Positions 33,801-46,119 of a stretch of 64,000 nucleotides of DNA are shown piece after piece (position 1 is the first letter of the stretch; every line of letters starts with the position of its first letter). The notes below the pieces were generated by a model. The model did not search any database and was not told the DNA's origin. It was given only the letters and a program-made list of their open reading frames with translations. Position numbers and translations under genes: made by a program. Origin of the DNA: Caenorhabditis elegans (Eukaryota; Nematoda; Chromadorea; Rhabditida; Rhabditidae); assembly GCF_000002985.6 (NCBI RefSeq), contig NC_003283.11, positions 7,006,001 to 7,070,000 on the forward strand, read 5' to 3'.

Positions 33801-36800
33801 ATGCATGCGATGTTTTTTCTGAGCTCAAGCTTTTCTGTATTTTTTGAACGTAAATGAATTTTAGTTTAAAATCAAATTAATTAATATCTAATAGAATACT
33901 AATTGGTTTGTTTAGTTTGGAATATTTATGACCAACTTTTTTGAAAATTTCCCTCATTTTTTTTGACACATTTGAATATTTAATTTGAAGTATCAGGAAA
34001 CTCATCAGCTCAACCATGTTATTGAACGGCGTAGCAATTTCCGAGTCACCCCAAAACATATGATTAATCTGTAAACCCTGAATTTATTTCAATTTATCTT
34101 GTTTTCAAGTGAAAAAAAGAAGATTTCGAGCCGAAATAAATGCAAATTACGCCAACATTTCCGCCGCACATGTCATTCAGATCCATATTTATAAGAGGCG
34201 GAGCATCTGTAGATTTAGACGAATTTAGCTATAAGGAATGAGATGGTGCATGTTTTTCAATCTTATGCGATTTTTTAAATAAATGGGAAACGATTGAAGA
34301 CCAGTTTCCAGATGATGCATATTTTTTGAAAGCGAAGATTAAGATTTGCAGAAAGTCTTTTTTGAGTTTTTCGAAAAAGGTAATTCGAAAAAGGAAACAA
34401 AAGTTGAACATTGACTATCTATGGAGTCACGGCAAATTCTGACGGAAATTCATATTCCATTCCAAATTTACCAATAGCTCGTACTAATCTTAAAAATCCA
34501 AAAATACCCAGTTAAGGAATTGGCTAGCATTTGTTGTACAGTTCAAAAAAACTAAACATATATTGCTAAATTTTCGGTTTTTTTCACTTCACATCGATTT
34601 TGTAAAATTTTTATTTGGCATTTGAATTCCTTGAAGCAATTAAGAGCATAATAGCAACATTCTTGTTTTCTTGATAATCCTTCTGGTAAAAAAACAACTT
34701 GAACGCTTTCGATGGTCAACAAGATTCTGCAAAAAAGTTTACGGTGCTCAAATTTCTGTCTGGAAAAAATTTCTTAGTATAAGGAATCCGTGATGCTTTT
34801 CTTCGAAAAAAAATTTAATTTAAAACTCTTAAATGTTCAGGCTGAATTTTGCCACGTGACATTTCTATTGAAATTTTCTACAGAAAGTTTAGAATTTTAG
34901 TCAAGTTTGGCCGTTTTGAAAGTGACCGTATACTTTCAATGTTATAATTAAAGAAGATAACTTTTACTGAAATTTTTGAAATTTTCTAAACATCATTTTT
35001 GAACTAAACGTAACGAGGTAACAAAAAAACTAGGCCATTTGACTCTCGACTTCCTATTTCCATGTTCCATTGAACGTTTCAAATTTCCTGTCAATTTCTG
35101 AAAGGGTAAAACTTAAAGTACGCCAAACAAACGAACAAAAAAAAAGAGAATCGGAAACCGGACCACATCGACACAAGATTAGCCCATTGGATGTCTTGTT
35201 ATAACGCACACATGAGCATTTTATGGGTTATTGGCTATTTGGATGAGACACTTATGGACATGTGTCTAGGCGTTTTTTCTATCAGTAACATGGTTTTGTT
35301 TTAAAAATATTGATGGTGATGTTTTTGGCAGTCTGTGTGTTCTGTTCCCTATCTACATTTTTCAAATATTATTATTTTCTCAAATTCAAATGTTCTAAGT
35401 ATCTCTATTTAGATTATAAATTAGTATCAGAGCTATAAAATTCTAAAAATAATTGTGTTTTTACTGTAAATGAGAAAATTGATCAGGTGGGTGTTTCCTG
35501 TTTTTGGTTTCATGAAATTATCAAAAACAATTATATTTACATTGGCTCCGCCAGTCGAATATTGATATGAATGGAACCAATTCAATTTCCTATAACAAAT
35601 TTGATTTGGATGTATTGAAAAAACATGAGTACAGGAACTTTTGATACCAAGAATGGCGTCGTTTTTTTTTTAAACGAAATCATCAGAAAATGTTTTCAAA
35701 AAGCGTAGTTTTAAGTGGTTTGTTTTTAAATTATGCTTGTGGACTTTGAGTGTATTTTTTCACTCAATAATGTGAACAATAATTTTTTAAAAAAATTGAG
35801 GAAACCAGAGCATTCAGTATTAAACCTAGAAATGCATAATCCGGGAGAACCGGATTTTTTAAAATTATGGCGTTTGTATTTAAGTTTTTTGCGCATTTCA
35901 GCTTTCAGCCCAAACGGTTTAAAAGCTACATTACATTTTTTGTTTTGAGTGTTTCTCTGAGATGTACAGTATACGAACAGTACTTTTAACGTAATCTATA
36001 CATTTGTGGTCCGGGTTTTATAATCCTCAAATTTATTTAAAATTATGTGTCAAACTACAAACTAAAAATTCCTTATAGTAATCTATACAAATGTACAAAT
36101 GTACTGAATTTTTTTAACACAAGAAAATATTTGAAAACATGCCCTCCGTGAAGCGTGTTTTTAGATTATCCTTCTTCTTCTAATAATTGAAAACTTTTTT
36201 TTTCAGTTTTTGATCTCATTTTTGTTAAATTAATGGTCCAATGTGGTAGGAAGTGAATAGGATTTCCGCGGATTTTTCTTCCTCATTCATTTTTACGTAT
36301 TGAAATTAGTAAAAGCGGGGAATCGTAGATGTGCCAGTTATTTTAGATTCTCAGCATCTTACTATTAGTCTGATTTGGTTAAAATGTGACGGCATAGATT
36401 TTATTTGCATTTTTCGAGTTAATTCTTAGAACAGTGTTCTTGCAAATTTGTTGATACATGTAGCGTTTGGAGCCTATTTTGAGTTTTTTTTCCAAGTTTT
36501 GAGTAAATTCAATTTTTCGAAATTTATACTAAAATTCATTTTTTCTAATACATAGCTAGCTCCTAGAAACTTAACACAATGACATGTTTTTCCTCTAGTT
36601 TTTTTTTAAAGGACAATTTTGGCAGGACTATCTGTCCAGTTGACTTTTAATTAGCGTTGAACGGCGTGTGGTGACAGCTAGTTTCTCAAATTGCGGAGAT
36701 CTTTCCAAAAATGTTGTTTTCAGACAAAATATTAGAGAATTTCTTGTTTTAAGAGCCCACTGCCGTCTAAGAAGACAAGTTTCTTGGGAGTCGGCGATTA

Positions 36801-39800
36801 AAAAATGAATTTCAACTTCGTTTAAGTTTTGCTTGGCGTATTTGAGTGTTTAATTGAATGTTAGAATTTGTTTAATTCTAACAATTCAAAAAATTCGTTT
36901 GGTGCCTATAAATTTTTCAAGGTAAACGTACGTAAAGAAGCTAAAAATATCAAATTAGCTTTTACTAAAAATGTCTTTCTATTATAAATGACTTCATTTC
37001 CCTGAATTGATTTGACCCATCAGCTCAAATTTCCCCGCCTTCTAACTTGAGATCCCATCCACCCTCAACTTACTAAACTCCCCTTCCGTCCATTTATTCC
37101 CGCCTTTTCTATCTTGCAATTTGATGCCCATTATGAATATGTAAGGCGAAATATGTGGGAGGCGCGATTTGAATAGACTGTTTTTGTTTTTAAGCCCGTT
37201 TTTTGGTGGCTAGACTCATATTCTATTGTCTATGAGGTGTAGATTTTTGAGTTTTTTTATGTTTTCCCACATTTCAACAATTATTTTTTCGAAATGCTCT
37301 GGTTGTCTGTTTTTATGTGTCATTTAGCACTTGAAAATTTCTAGGAATGAACTAAAAACCATGTGGAAAAAACTAGAAAAAGTTAACTAAAAAATTCATC
37401 AGTAATTCGAGATTCTAGTGCTCAAAAATCGTAAAAATTAAGATGATTATTCATATTTTTAATATAATAATTTTAAACGGATATGTTTCAGTATCGACCT
37501 TGAAATGTTATTGATATGAAAATCATTTTTCCTAACACAGTCATGTTTTCGGTGCAACGTTTTCGTTATCATAATTTTAGTAAAACCTTGACAGGGACTT
37601 TTAAAACTTCTAGCAAGATATCGGCTGTTTAAAATTTGCTCTCGAATTTTGCTAGTTCACTTTCCCTAATTTAATTTCGGTTTGATAATGATTTGCAATG
37701 TAAGTAGGTATATCTCGTGCGAAAAGTATGTCCCTCTTGCCTGCCTGCCTGTCTGTCTGCATGAAACAGAATGTAGTACATTGTAGGTGAAAATTTTTTC
37801 ACCTAAATCAGATATTTGTACGTTTTCTCAATTTTCAACGGCAACTCTCACTATTTGAACTTCGAATAATAAAAACATTTAATTTCCGTTTTCTGAACAC
37901 TTTGACACTCATACTTCCGTTTCGGAAAATATATAGTAATTTCGAAGTATTCCGAACTTTCTCGATGATCATTCATTTCATTCATAAATGTTTTGAAGTT
38001 CAACCAACAAAATATTATGTTCAAATTCATAGAGGTTTGGTAAACACAATAAATGGCTAGCCGCCTGCATCTAGACAATTATTGCTCTTCATTGCTTCTA
38101 AAAACATAATATTTTATCTTTCACTCATCTTTCCGTGGGTTCTTTGAAGAAACATTTCTCACGAAACGTGTGTTTTGCTTGAAAGATTAAACGAAATTGT
38201 TTGACCTTTTAAATGAAAACTTCACTCTCTTCTCAATCTTTCTGGAGAATCCAAAACTCGAAAATTTTGCATCAAATTTTCTGCAATTCTCTCATTTAAG
38301 AGCGAGTTGTATCACATTAAGCATGTCGCGAATTCATAATGAGAAGATCATCAAAAATTATATGAAGTACTTGGCGGATCGCACGTTTCGTTAACTTAGA
38401 ACCATCTACTAGTATTTCTATAAACTTCCGATGATTTTTGTTCGTTTCGACTTCCGTTGAAGATACTTTTTTTAATTTTCAAATTTTCGTGAGGCAAGCC
38501 AGCAATTTTAGAAAAAAAAACCCTTACTTGCCTGTTTACTTTGCAGTCAAATTATTTATTTCGTTGAAAAATTCTGCATCATCCACATGTTTTTCTACTT
38601 ATTTTTCCAGCTCGTTTTCCAGTTTTCCTTCAAGCCAAACTCGCACATCCTGCGACTCATCCAAATTTTCCGTTTTCCTTTTTCTACTTTATTCGAATCA
38701 GCTAGTTTATGTCACTCATTTATCAGGAAAGAGTAACGATGAGCTTTGCTCTTTTTCTGACCTTCTGCCTAATAGCTTATCCTTGAATATTGATTTTTTC
38801 TTTGAAAACTCTTGAGCTTTTTTTAAAATAAGACATTTTAAAGTGAAGCTAGTGAGTGTAGTGAGTGTTCAGATACAATAAGTGTTTTTCTTAAAAACCA
38901 GCAAATTTTTTTATTACTCGAAAAAAACCCAAACGCTTCAAATGGAATGCTTACAGATAGGCAGAAAGGCCTACATAAAGAATCCAAAGTTAATATCACT
39001 TCAAAGTTTTTGAGGTATTTTGCTAACAATTAATGTCTAAGAGATGACTAGTTATCCGTTTAAAATTAATTTCCAGTTTCCGTTCCTTCTGGCTTAACTG
39101 TTTTTTATTTATTCGAATTAACCTGTGATATTTATTCTATCCGATTACTACACTTAAAGCTTGAACTATGTTCATTTCTTGACCTCTTGCTTCCTCAAGA
39201 TCTCCCTTCGAATACTTTCAAATGAGTTTTGCTTGTTTTTTTTAACTAGACGGACGGACAAAAAGTATTTCCGCTCTTCCCCACACATGTGAAATGTTTT
39301 TCTCTATATTTAGATTATTCAGAATGAACTTACTCGTCACTAAAAATGAAGCCTTGTTTGATATTTTTAATTAAAACTTTTAGTATGAACAGTGGAAAAG
39401 AAGTAACGCAATAATTTATTTCATCTGTAAATAAGAAACCAATGATTATTCAAAAACGTTGTTTTTAGCTACAGAATTTCTCTACATGAATCATATAATG
39501 TGAGAGTTTTTCGAAATATTGTTGTGCTCCCATTAGAATACAATTACAAGTACATTTTTCATAGGCTCACAAAACCAAAAAATCATGCATTTAACTATAG
39601 TCCGTGCCATTGCACCTAGGGTATCAAGCTAAGTTTGTTGTAAGCACAAAAATGCTTGTATATCATTTAATACAGTAAATACCGAAAAAAATATTTCTAG
39701 AACAAAGATTTTGTTTTGAAACTTACCACAACTTGGTTACGAGCTTTAGTAGACTATGTTTACAGATGTGTCAATCTCAATCCGTTTGAAACGTTCTTAG

Positions 39801-40311
39801 ACCAACTTGGTAAAAAACATCAAACACCGACATTTACGTAAAAATGGAAAAACGCCTGAAGATGCGTCTGACTACCATAGAAGCCCCAAATGAAACATTT
39901 GTAGATTAATAAAAAAAACGACAAATCATACAATTTCCTCTTTATATATTTCACGGTGATGTATGTATTATTTATACATTATGTATATAAACACCGATAT
40001 TCCAATTCCCTTCCTACAATGCCCCTAAAAAGTTGTAGGGAAAAAAAATTATTTTACATCAATTTTTGTGTATTCCATGATTTCACGCTGATCGTTCAGA
40101 AAAATAGCATTTTCAAGCTAAGCTTGCACTAGACAATTTATCACACTTTGACACAAAAACTACATGTTGTACAAGACTTAATACCTAGTGTCCTTTCTTT
40201 GTTGAGACCCTTCACGACTTTCAATCTTTCTTTCCAGCTTCATTCGTATTTTCTTTTCTTTATTTTAAATTTGTCTTTTTAATCAAATATTGCATACAAA
40301 TATATTTCAGA
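30822..40311. other. 9.5 kb without a supported gene
   Basis: AT-rich, with many short open frames that lack starts or splice context. It holds the degenerate tandem repeat at 31505-31675 and a CTGCC/CTGTC microsatellite at 37737-37760. A 99-codon minus frame at 32398-32697 starts with a true ATG but has no other support. A 125-codon plus frame at 38438 starts without ATG. I saw no transposase or RNA gene. Conserved noncoding elements or a small RNA could be missed by eye. Confidence 0.4.
31505..31675 (+). repeat. Degenerate tandem repeat, unit near 18 bp
   Basis: About nine imperfect copies of a unit like GGTAGGCAATGAGAAAA, alternating GTAGGCAATGAG and GTAGTCAATGAG forms. The repeat explains the antisense open frames at 31236-31616, whose leucine-rich translations are artefacts. 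Confidence 0.85.
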
Positions 40312-43081
40312 ATGACTGACTATGAGGTGACATGTGGATATACGGAAGAAGTCTCGATGGCTCGATTCATTTATATATCAGTTGGAGGAATCGTGGCTTG
40401 TGTCGGTTGCATATGCAATATTATTCTTTTGTATCTTTTCACATTTCGACAGCTTGCTAATTCACCTCCACAACTTTATCCGGCAATTCTCGCCTTTTTA
40501 GACACACTTCTTTGTTTCTTTTTTCTAATGATATTCGTTGTGGATGTCAATATGATTTATAATAAGAGTGAGGTGAGTCATCTCAAATCTTTGAGCTCTT
40601 GGAATGAAAAAGCTTCAATACTTAAATTTTAATTTTAATTTTCAGTATCTGTTCCTGCTCTTCCATCGCTATATTATTGTAACATTTTGCACTGCAAAAT
40701 TGGTGCAGTTTTTGATTCCATATATGTTAATGTTAGGTACACTTGAGAGATACACGTGGATCGATAACAAGCAGTGAGTTTTTGTTGAATTCGTGACAAT
40801 AAAAAGGTTGAAAGATGAGTAGGATGGATGGAGAGAGTGCGTCAGCATGGCTCATCATGAAAAATGACTCTTTTCAGCAACAAAATGGCAATCTTGCAAC
40901 CAAAGTACCGCCCGTTCACACTAGGAGGATTGGTGTTGGGAGCAATTATGCTCAGGGTACCGTCGGCATTGGCTCTGAAAATTACGGATTTTCCAAAGTG
41001 TCCTGATTTTTTCAGGACTTTGGCAGTAGATGTGGAAGAGTGGGCTCAGGTAAGCAAAAAGGTTACAAATATTTATTCGATGAATACAATAAGCAGTCAT
41101 TAAAATTTCGTTCGCTTCATCCAAATTCAATGGTGTTTCTTTTTAATAGTATAGTTCAACAAAGTATAGCGTTCTTGCACCTGAAATTATAGACTACTTC
41201 ATGGAAAGTGGAAAATGTTGAGATAGCTCTTGCAATTGCATACTTAAGAATCACTTAAAATCTATGTATATAACCTTACCTGCTCTGGAGTCAGAGTTGC
41301 GAACCAATCACGTTTTGTCCTGATCTTTGGAGCTTCCTTCTCGTCTTGTTTTTCCTTAAAATCCTTGTATTCCGCGGCGGCTTTTTTGACTTGCTCGGCG
41401 TGCTAAAAATAGAAAAAGGTAACCGAAACTGAAGTGTTTTTTCTGCGCATTTTGTCAAACCTCGGTTATAATGTAGTAGCGCTTCCCTCTAACGTGTTCC
41501 ATCCTTTCATTTTTGTATCTGTCGACTGGAAATGTGGGTGATGGGTAGTCGAAAAGAGCATGAAGAGGGGTAATAAAGAACAGAAGAACCAACAGAAGGC
41601 GCATTTCTGAAATATAATTTGAATGAAAATATAGAAAAATTCAACAAAGAATGTAACTTTCAGGTTAGCACTCTATACACAATTCACGATGTTTATGGGA
41701 TCGCTTGTCTTCAAACGTTTTGCCCATTTCTCTGTCTAATGGTGCTCAATTTGGTAATAGTTAATAAGCTGGCCAAAATAGATGCACAGCAGTTTCCCAC
41801 CAAAGAAATGAAGGGAAGCCCTACAAGAAGAAAAAGATCCCGAGTGTTGTCATCGCTGCGGATAACAAAACTACAAATCACATCTACTGTTAGAAATGCA
41901 ATTTATACAATGGTTAGTTCAATTATAAAAATTGAAAAATTGAAAAAAGAAATTCAGGTGGCAATCGTCTCGACGTATCTGATCTCCAACTCATTGCACA
42001 TCCTTCTGACTCTGCTGGAAGTGACGAAGGCGTCGGTGCTAGTCGAGTAAGTTGGTCCCATACAAAAAAAACCGGTCACATTCCATTCGACAGCTGCTTC
42101 CCATATTATTAATGACCATCTTCATACCGGGTAAAGAGCTAAAACCTTGGAAGACCGGGAGGGTGGTTACACTCCTAGAAATAGAGTGTGGTACGGAGAG
42201 ATACCTAGAGAACAATGGGGGCTTGAAAGAGCAAATCGGAAGTTGATAGCTCATGAGCTGTCACGCTGCAAGCATGTGCAAAGTTAGCATGGGCCACCAA
42301 GGAAATGTGTGAACTAGACTTTTGTTTGAAATACCGAATACTTTGAGATATGTACCTTCGTCGAAATAATTTTTAATTGCCAATAAAGACCAAATATCAA
42401 GATTCGAAACACTCCACAATGCTAGACTTACTTACGTTTATTTTTATTGAACGTTTTGGTGAAATGGCAGGAAAAATTGAAAATTTTGGGATTTTTGAGA
42501 AGGTTGCTTTTTACTTATTTTACTTATGGAAAGCTCCACAATTCATAAATATGAATGAAATGAACATTATGAGAACTTGTCTTTATCTAGTCGTACATAT
42601 GTATGCCTACCTACGTGCCTACAAGGTTTTCGTAGGTGTTGGTCGCCTATGATGTTACGGCTGCAAAAAAGGTACGTAGGGATGCTCAATTTGAATATGG
42701 AATTCGACACTTCCAAAACTAATTTTTGACCTTAAAATCTTAAAAATGACCCATTATTTTCTTCATAGCATTATAGGAATACAGTACTAGCGCTCCTCGA
42801 CTTTATTCGGAACGATCCAAGTTCGTAACAAAATATTTTTCAGCGAAAACGATCCTTACAAGGCATCACTTCTGTACACTCTTCTTGGTGACGCTGTGAG
42901 CATTCTCTACATGATCTCATCAGCAGTTCGAATTCTGATCTACACCTACTGCAATCCCGCAATCCGTCACCAACTCTTCTCATTCTTCGGAGTTCGGAAA
43001 GATCGAAAAGATTCGGATCAGTCAAGAATCATTATTGCATCACCGCTTCTTATCGAGGGAATACTATCGGATAGTGTCTAG
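40312..43081 (+). CDS. Orphan rhodopsin-class GPCR, neuropeptide-receptor type
   Basis: Six exons (40312-40572, 40646-40773, 40878-41049, 41664-41912, 41958-42046, 42844-43081) join in frame. The protein of about 312 residues has seven helices. The first is ISVGGIVACVGCICNIILLY; the third ends LGTLERYTWID, the ERY form of the DRY motif; the seventh has ILIYTYCNPAIRHQLF, the NPxxx form of NPxxY. The third loop is basic (TRRKRSRVL). This fits the peptide-type class A receptors of nematodes rather than the srsx or srw families. Introns 3 and 5 are long (614 and 797 nt). Intron 3 contains a complete gene on the other strand (41127-41604). Ligand unknown. Confidence 0.8.
41127..41604 (-). CDS. Nested small secreted peptide precursor
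   Basis: Lies wholly inside intron 3 of the 40312 receptor gene, on the opposite strand. Exons 41604-41461, 41402-41280 and 41180-41127 are 144, 123 and 54 nt, all in phase 0, giving 106 residues. Residues 1-16 (MRLLLVLLFFITPLHA) are a signal peptide. Two furin-type sites follow, RGKR and RTKR, around a Lys/Glu-rich helix (HAEQVKKAAAEYKDFKEKQD). The end is basic (IKKKHH). The introns have GT donors and TTTTTAG / ATTTCAG acceptors. AATAAA lies downstream, inside the receptor intron. Two dibasic sites suggest a processed peptide precursor; RGKR could leave an amidated C-terminus. I recognise no named family. Confidence 0.7.
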
Positions 43082-43469
43082 TTTTTTTTTGTTGGAATTT
43101 GATATCTTCATATTTATTACGTTTGTTTGTAGTTTTGATTATTTAATTTTATTTATTTTTCTTATTATTTGATCCAGTGCTTTATAATATGTGTATTTAT
43201 TTGTGATCTTACGGGTACTTCAATATTTTTTAAATGAACTGTTAGTGATTTTGATTTGTTTTGGAGTCTTCGGAAAAATGCAAGTAAACTTTCACGTAGG
43301 CATAAAAAATGTATGTATACCTGCCTACAGGCGGACCTATTTTGGATTAACCTACATAAGCTTCTTTTACGGAAAAAAACTGACTACATTATGTGTAATC
43401 TCCTTCGTATTTTTAACTCTTGTTACAAAAGTTCAACTCAACAAATTTATTGAAACTTTTCGAACTTAA

Positions 43470-45227
43470 TTAGTCAAACTTTGAAAAACTGTCAATTTCG
43501 GCACGGGCCTCGTCAGGAAGATCGACGAATACTTGGTTCTTTTCGTTCATCATGCGGCGTAGATCGTCCAGATATACGCACTTGTTCGAAGCCATTCGTC
43601 GACTGAAACCGAAATATTTAATAGTTTTGTAAATCATTTCATAGAAACGAACCGATATACAAGCCCTTCTTCGTTTTGGAAAATCGTTGTGCGGCTGTTA
43701 GGATTTGGCGGCGAAACTTGAATGATGAGAAGATACTGCTTGGTTGGAGCTTTATTAATTTCCAAAAAGCAATCGCACTGAAATTCGTAGATTTTTTATA
43801 TTATTTAATCGTAAAACACGTACGAATGATCCGCCAACACTGTGGCAGGCGAGCTTCGGGAAATCATGAGCTTCTTCTTTGAGCAAATCCGCTTTTCTCA
43901 GCTTAACTTTTATCACTCCCACCGGGATAACTTCGAGAATGGAGACTTTGATACGACATAGCGGACTGCATGGTTTAAAATTTTCACACATGTGTCGCAG
44001 AGAACCGAAGAAATGGTATATCTGAAAATCCAACTAGCTAATTGTGCGTTTTTATTATTAAAAACTAGCCATGTTCTTGCTCATCGAAATTCCTTTAATA
44101 ACTTTATCATCGTTGACACCCAGAAAAAGCCGTCCACCGTCAGTGTTCAGAAATGCGCAAATTGTTCTGAAATCTATATTTATTTTTTGGCTCCAGAAAC
44201 ACCCATACTTGCTGATCGGCTGAAGAGTTCTTCGAATAGATCCATCCTTGTCCTGCTTGCATTGAGTCCTCTTTAGCTGTAAATTGAAAATTCAAAAACC
44301 TTTATTTTCCACTTTAAATTACTTCAGTGAGCATCAGTTTGGTATGCATTCTGAACTCATTATGAACATCTTCTTCTACTGCAAACGGTAGTTTCACCAC
44401 TACATGTTCGAATGAGTTTTGCTCCTCATAGCTCCACCAATTCACATTTTCATTTGGAGCATCGGAAACCGCAGTAAACTGATTTCCCGGGGGAAATTTG
44501 AACGGTTGAGATCCAAAGTTGACTGAGAGGCTTGAGTTTTGACATAAGACCGCCGGGAAGAGACACGTGTTCGAGTTTTTGTATTTCACATCGATGGAAA
44601 AAGCGGCGGGAAATTGTTCTCCATTTTTTGACCACCAGATGGTACGGGAATCCAGGTCAAGATAGCAACCGATCACATCGTTCAGAGTGAATGGGAGACC
44701 ATAATCATCGAACTTTTTGTGGGTTGACTTCATTCCAGTCCCACCATAACCGAAACTATCCAGTCCTTTACCTGGAACATTTTAATTGGAATAAAGAATA
44801 ATTTTGCACAATGCAAAAAAGTATTACCAATATTCAAACTTCCACCGAGAGTAGCCCAGCCAACTCTGCACAGTCCTTTACTTGTAATTGTAACTTCATA
44901 GTAATACTTTCCATTTCCATATAATCCGGCTGTTCCACGTGCTCCGAGCCATCTTTTCTTCACTTCACTTTTGCAGGCTAATCCAGTTTCATCAATTTCG
45001 AGATGAAGATCTTGATCCTGCTTGTTCAGTTTGGATTCACGTGGACTTGTGTCGGCCTGAAAAATAATATGTAGCATTAAACAGCACACCGGAATTTTTT
45101 GTTGAATATATTTATTTTAACTAATAGTGAGATTTAAAAATGCTAAAATTAGCGGAATATTAGAAGAGAAACTTTTAAAAAACTATAAATTTATTTTCTG
45201 ATTCTAAAAATATTTAAAACTTACCAT
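43470..45227 (-). CDS. DDX1-like SPRY plus Schlafen-type AlbA_2 fusion protein
   Basis: Seven exons (45227-45225, 45056-44828, 44771-44323, 44276-44070, 44021-43824, 43777-43653, 43602-43470) total 1344 nt in frame: 447 residues. The first exon is just the ATG. Residues about 15-190 are a SPRY domain close to the one inside RNA helicase DDX1 (FGYGGTG, IGCYLDLD, FKFPPGNQF). No helicase motifs follow. Instead comes EEDVHNEFR, like the Glu-rich ESxxxEFK start of AlbA_2, then CAFLNTDGGRLFLGVNDD, its core, and YLLIIQVSP...EEGLVYR, its end. AlbA_2 is the fold of Schlafen nucleases; in C. elegans Schlafen-like subunits cut piRNA precursors (PUCH complex). A link to that is inference. The intron after exon 4 must use a GC donor to keep the frame. 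Confidence 0.75.
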
Positions 45228-45394
45228 TTTTCAATGACCAGGCACGGAAGAGTTGAAATTTTAATTACGAAAATTAAAAAAAAATTATCTCGCGAAAAAT
45301 GCACAACGATGCTCCATCGTTACGCGGCGCGTGTTGTTTAGCCGATAGAAAATGGAGGGAATTTCAAATAAATTTTTTGATGAAAAAATTATTT

Positions 45395-45650
45395 TCATAC
45401 CACAAAAAATATTAAAACATCAGATTTAACAGAAAGTTCAGTTACACATTTTTTGAAAAGTTCGAAACTGAAATCGTTTGATCCTCCGCAATTGATGCGA
45501 ATGTCTATGAATTGAACTGTTGGGCAACAAATCATAAACTGAAAAAACCATGTTGTAGTGAGAGTGTGTGTAGTCCAATTCAATATTCAAACCGGATTTT
45601 AGAACCAATCGTTTTTGTGTCAAATGTGCCTTGCCACTAATCACCACTAC
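45395..45650 (-). pseudogene. Protein-like fragment without a start
   Basis: In the divergent promoter region between two genes, a minus-strand frame reads QFIDIRINCGGSNDFSFELF and on to a stop at 45395, preceded by a TTTTTTCAG acceptor-like site. No ATG or upstream exon is evident. It may be an old gene fragment or chance. Confidence 0.25.
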
Positions 45651-45671
45651 GTGTCGTCACAATTCGATTCG

Positions 45672-45678
45672 TATAAAT
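45672..45678 (+). promoter_or_regulatory. TATA box of the 45728 gene
   Basis: TATAAAT lies 56 bases before the ATG. Confidence 0.55.
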
Positions 45679-45727
45679 AGTCGACAGGTTGTAGTAATTT
45701 CAATTCAATTCACTTCCAACTTTCAAA

Positions 45728-46119
45728 ATGTGCAAACTTTTCGTCGCCGTTGCCCTTCTCGCTGTCGTTTATGCTCATCAAATGCCATCAGGTAGAAGTT
45801 TTTCATTTCAACGTTCTTCTTAAAACCCTTATAATTTTAAGCTGATGAGATGAAGGCCAAGCTCGTTGAGGGTGGAGTCTCCGAGGCTGCTGCCGCTGGA
45901 CTCGTTGAAATCGGAGATAAGTACAAGAGCCAATTCCAGGCTCTCACCAAGGGAGATCATGAAGCTGGAAAGAAAGTTTTCGATAGCATGAAGTCCGAGT
46001 CTGATGCCTACATCGCCACCCAATCTGAAGCTGATCAGACCGCTTACAAAGCATTCGTTGAGAAGGCCAAGGAGCACTTCCAAGCTCACAAGGAAGCTGC
46101 TGCTGCCGAAAGTGCTTAA
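45728..46119 (+). CDS. SXP/RAL-2-like small secreted protein
   Basis: Two exons (45728-45791, 45842-46119) give 113 residues. The signal peptide is MCKLFVAVALLAVVYA, nearly the same as in the gene at 47197 on the other strand. The mature part has EGGVSEAAAAGLVEIGDKYK and ends in an Ala/Glu-rich tail, typical of SXP/RAL-2 (DUF148). The intron falls after the first base of a codon, as in the other family members here, and its acceptor is an unusual TTTTAAG. Codons are strongly biased to C-ending forms (GTC, CTC, GCC, AAG), which in C. elegans goes with high expression, and a TATA box is present. Confidence 0.88.

Noticed and set aside
38438-38815. 125-codon plus-strand frame, Ser/Phe-rich
   Set aside because: No ATG at its start, low-complexity composition, no splice context.
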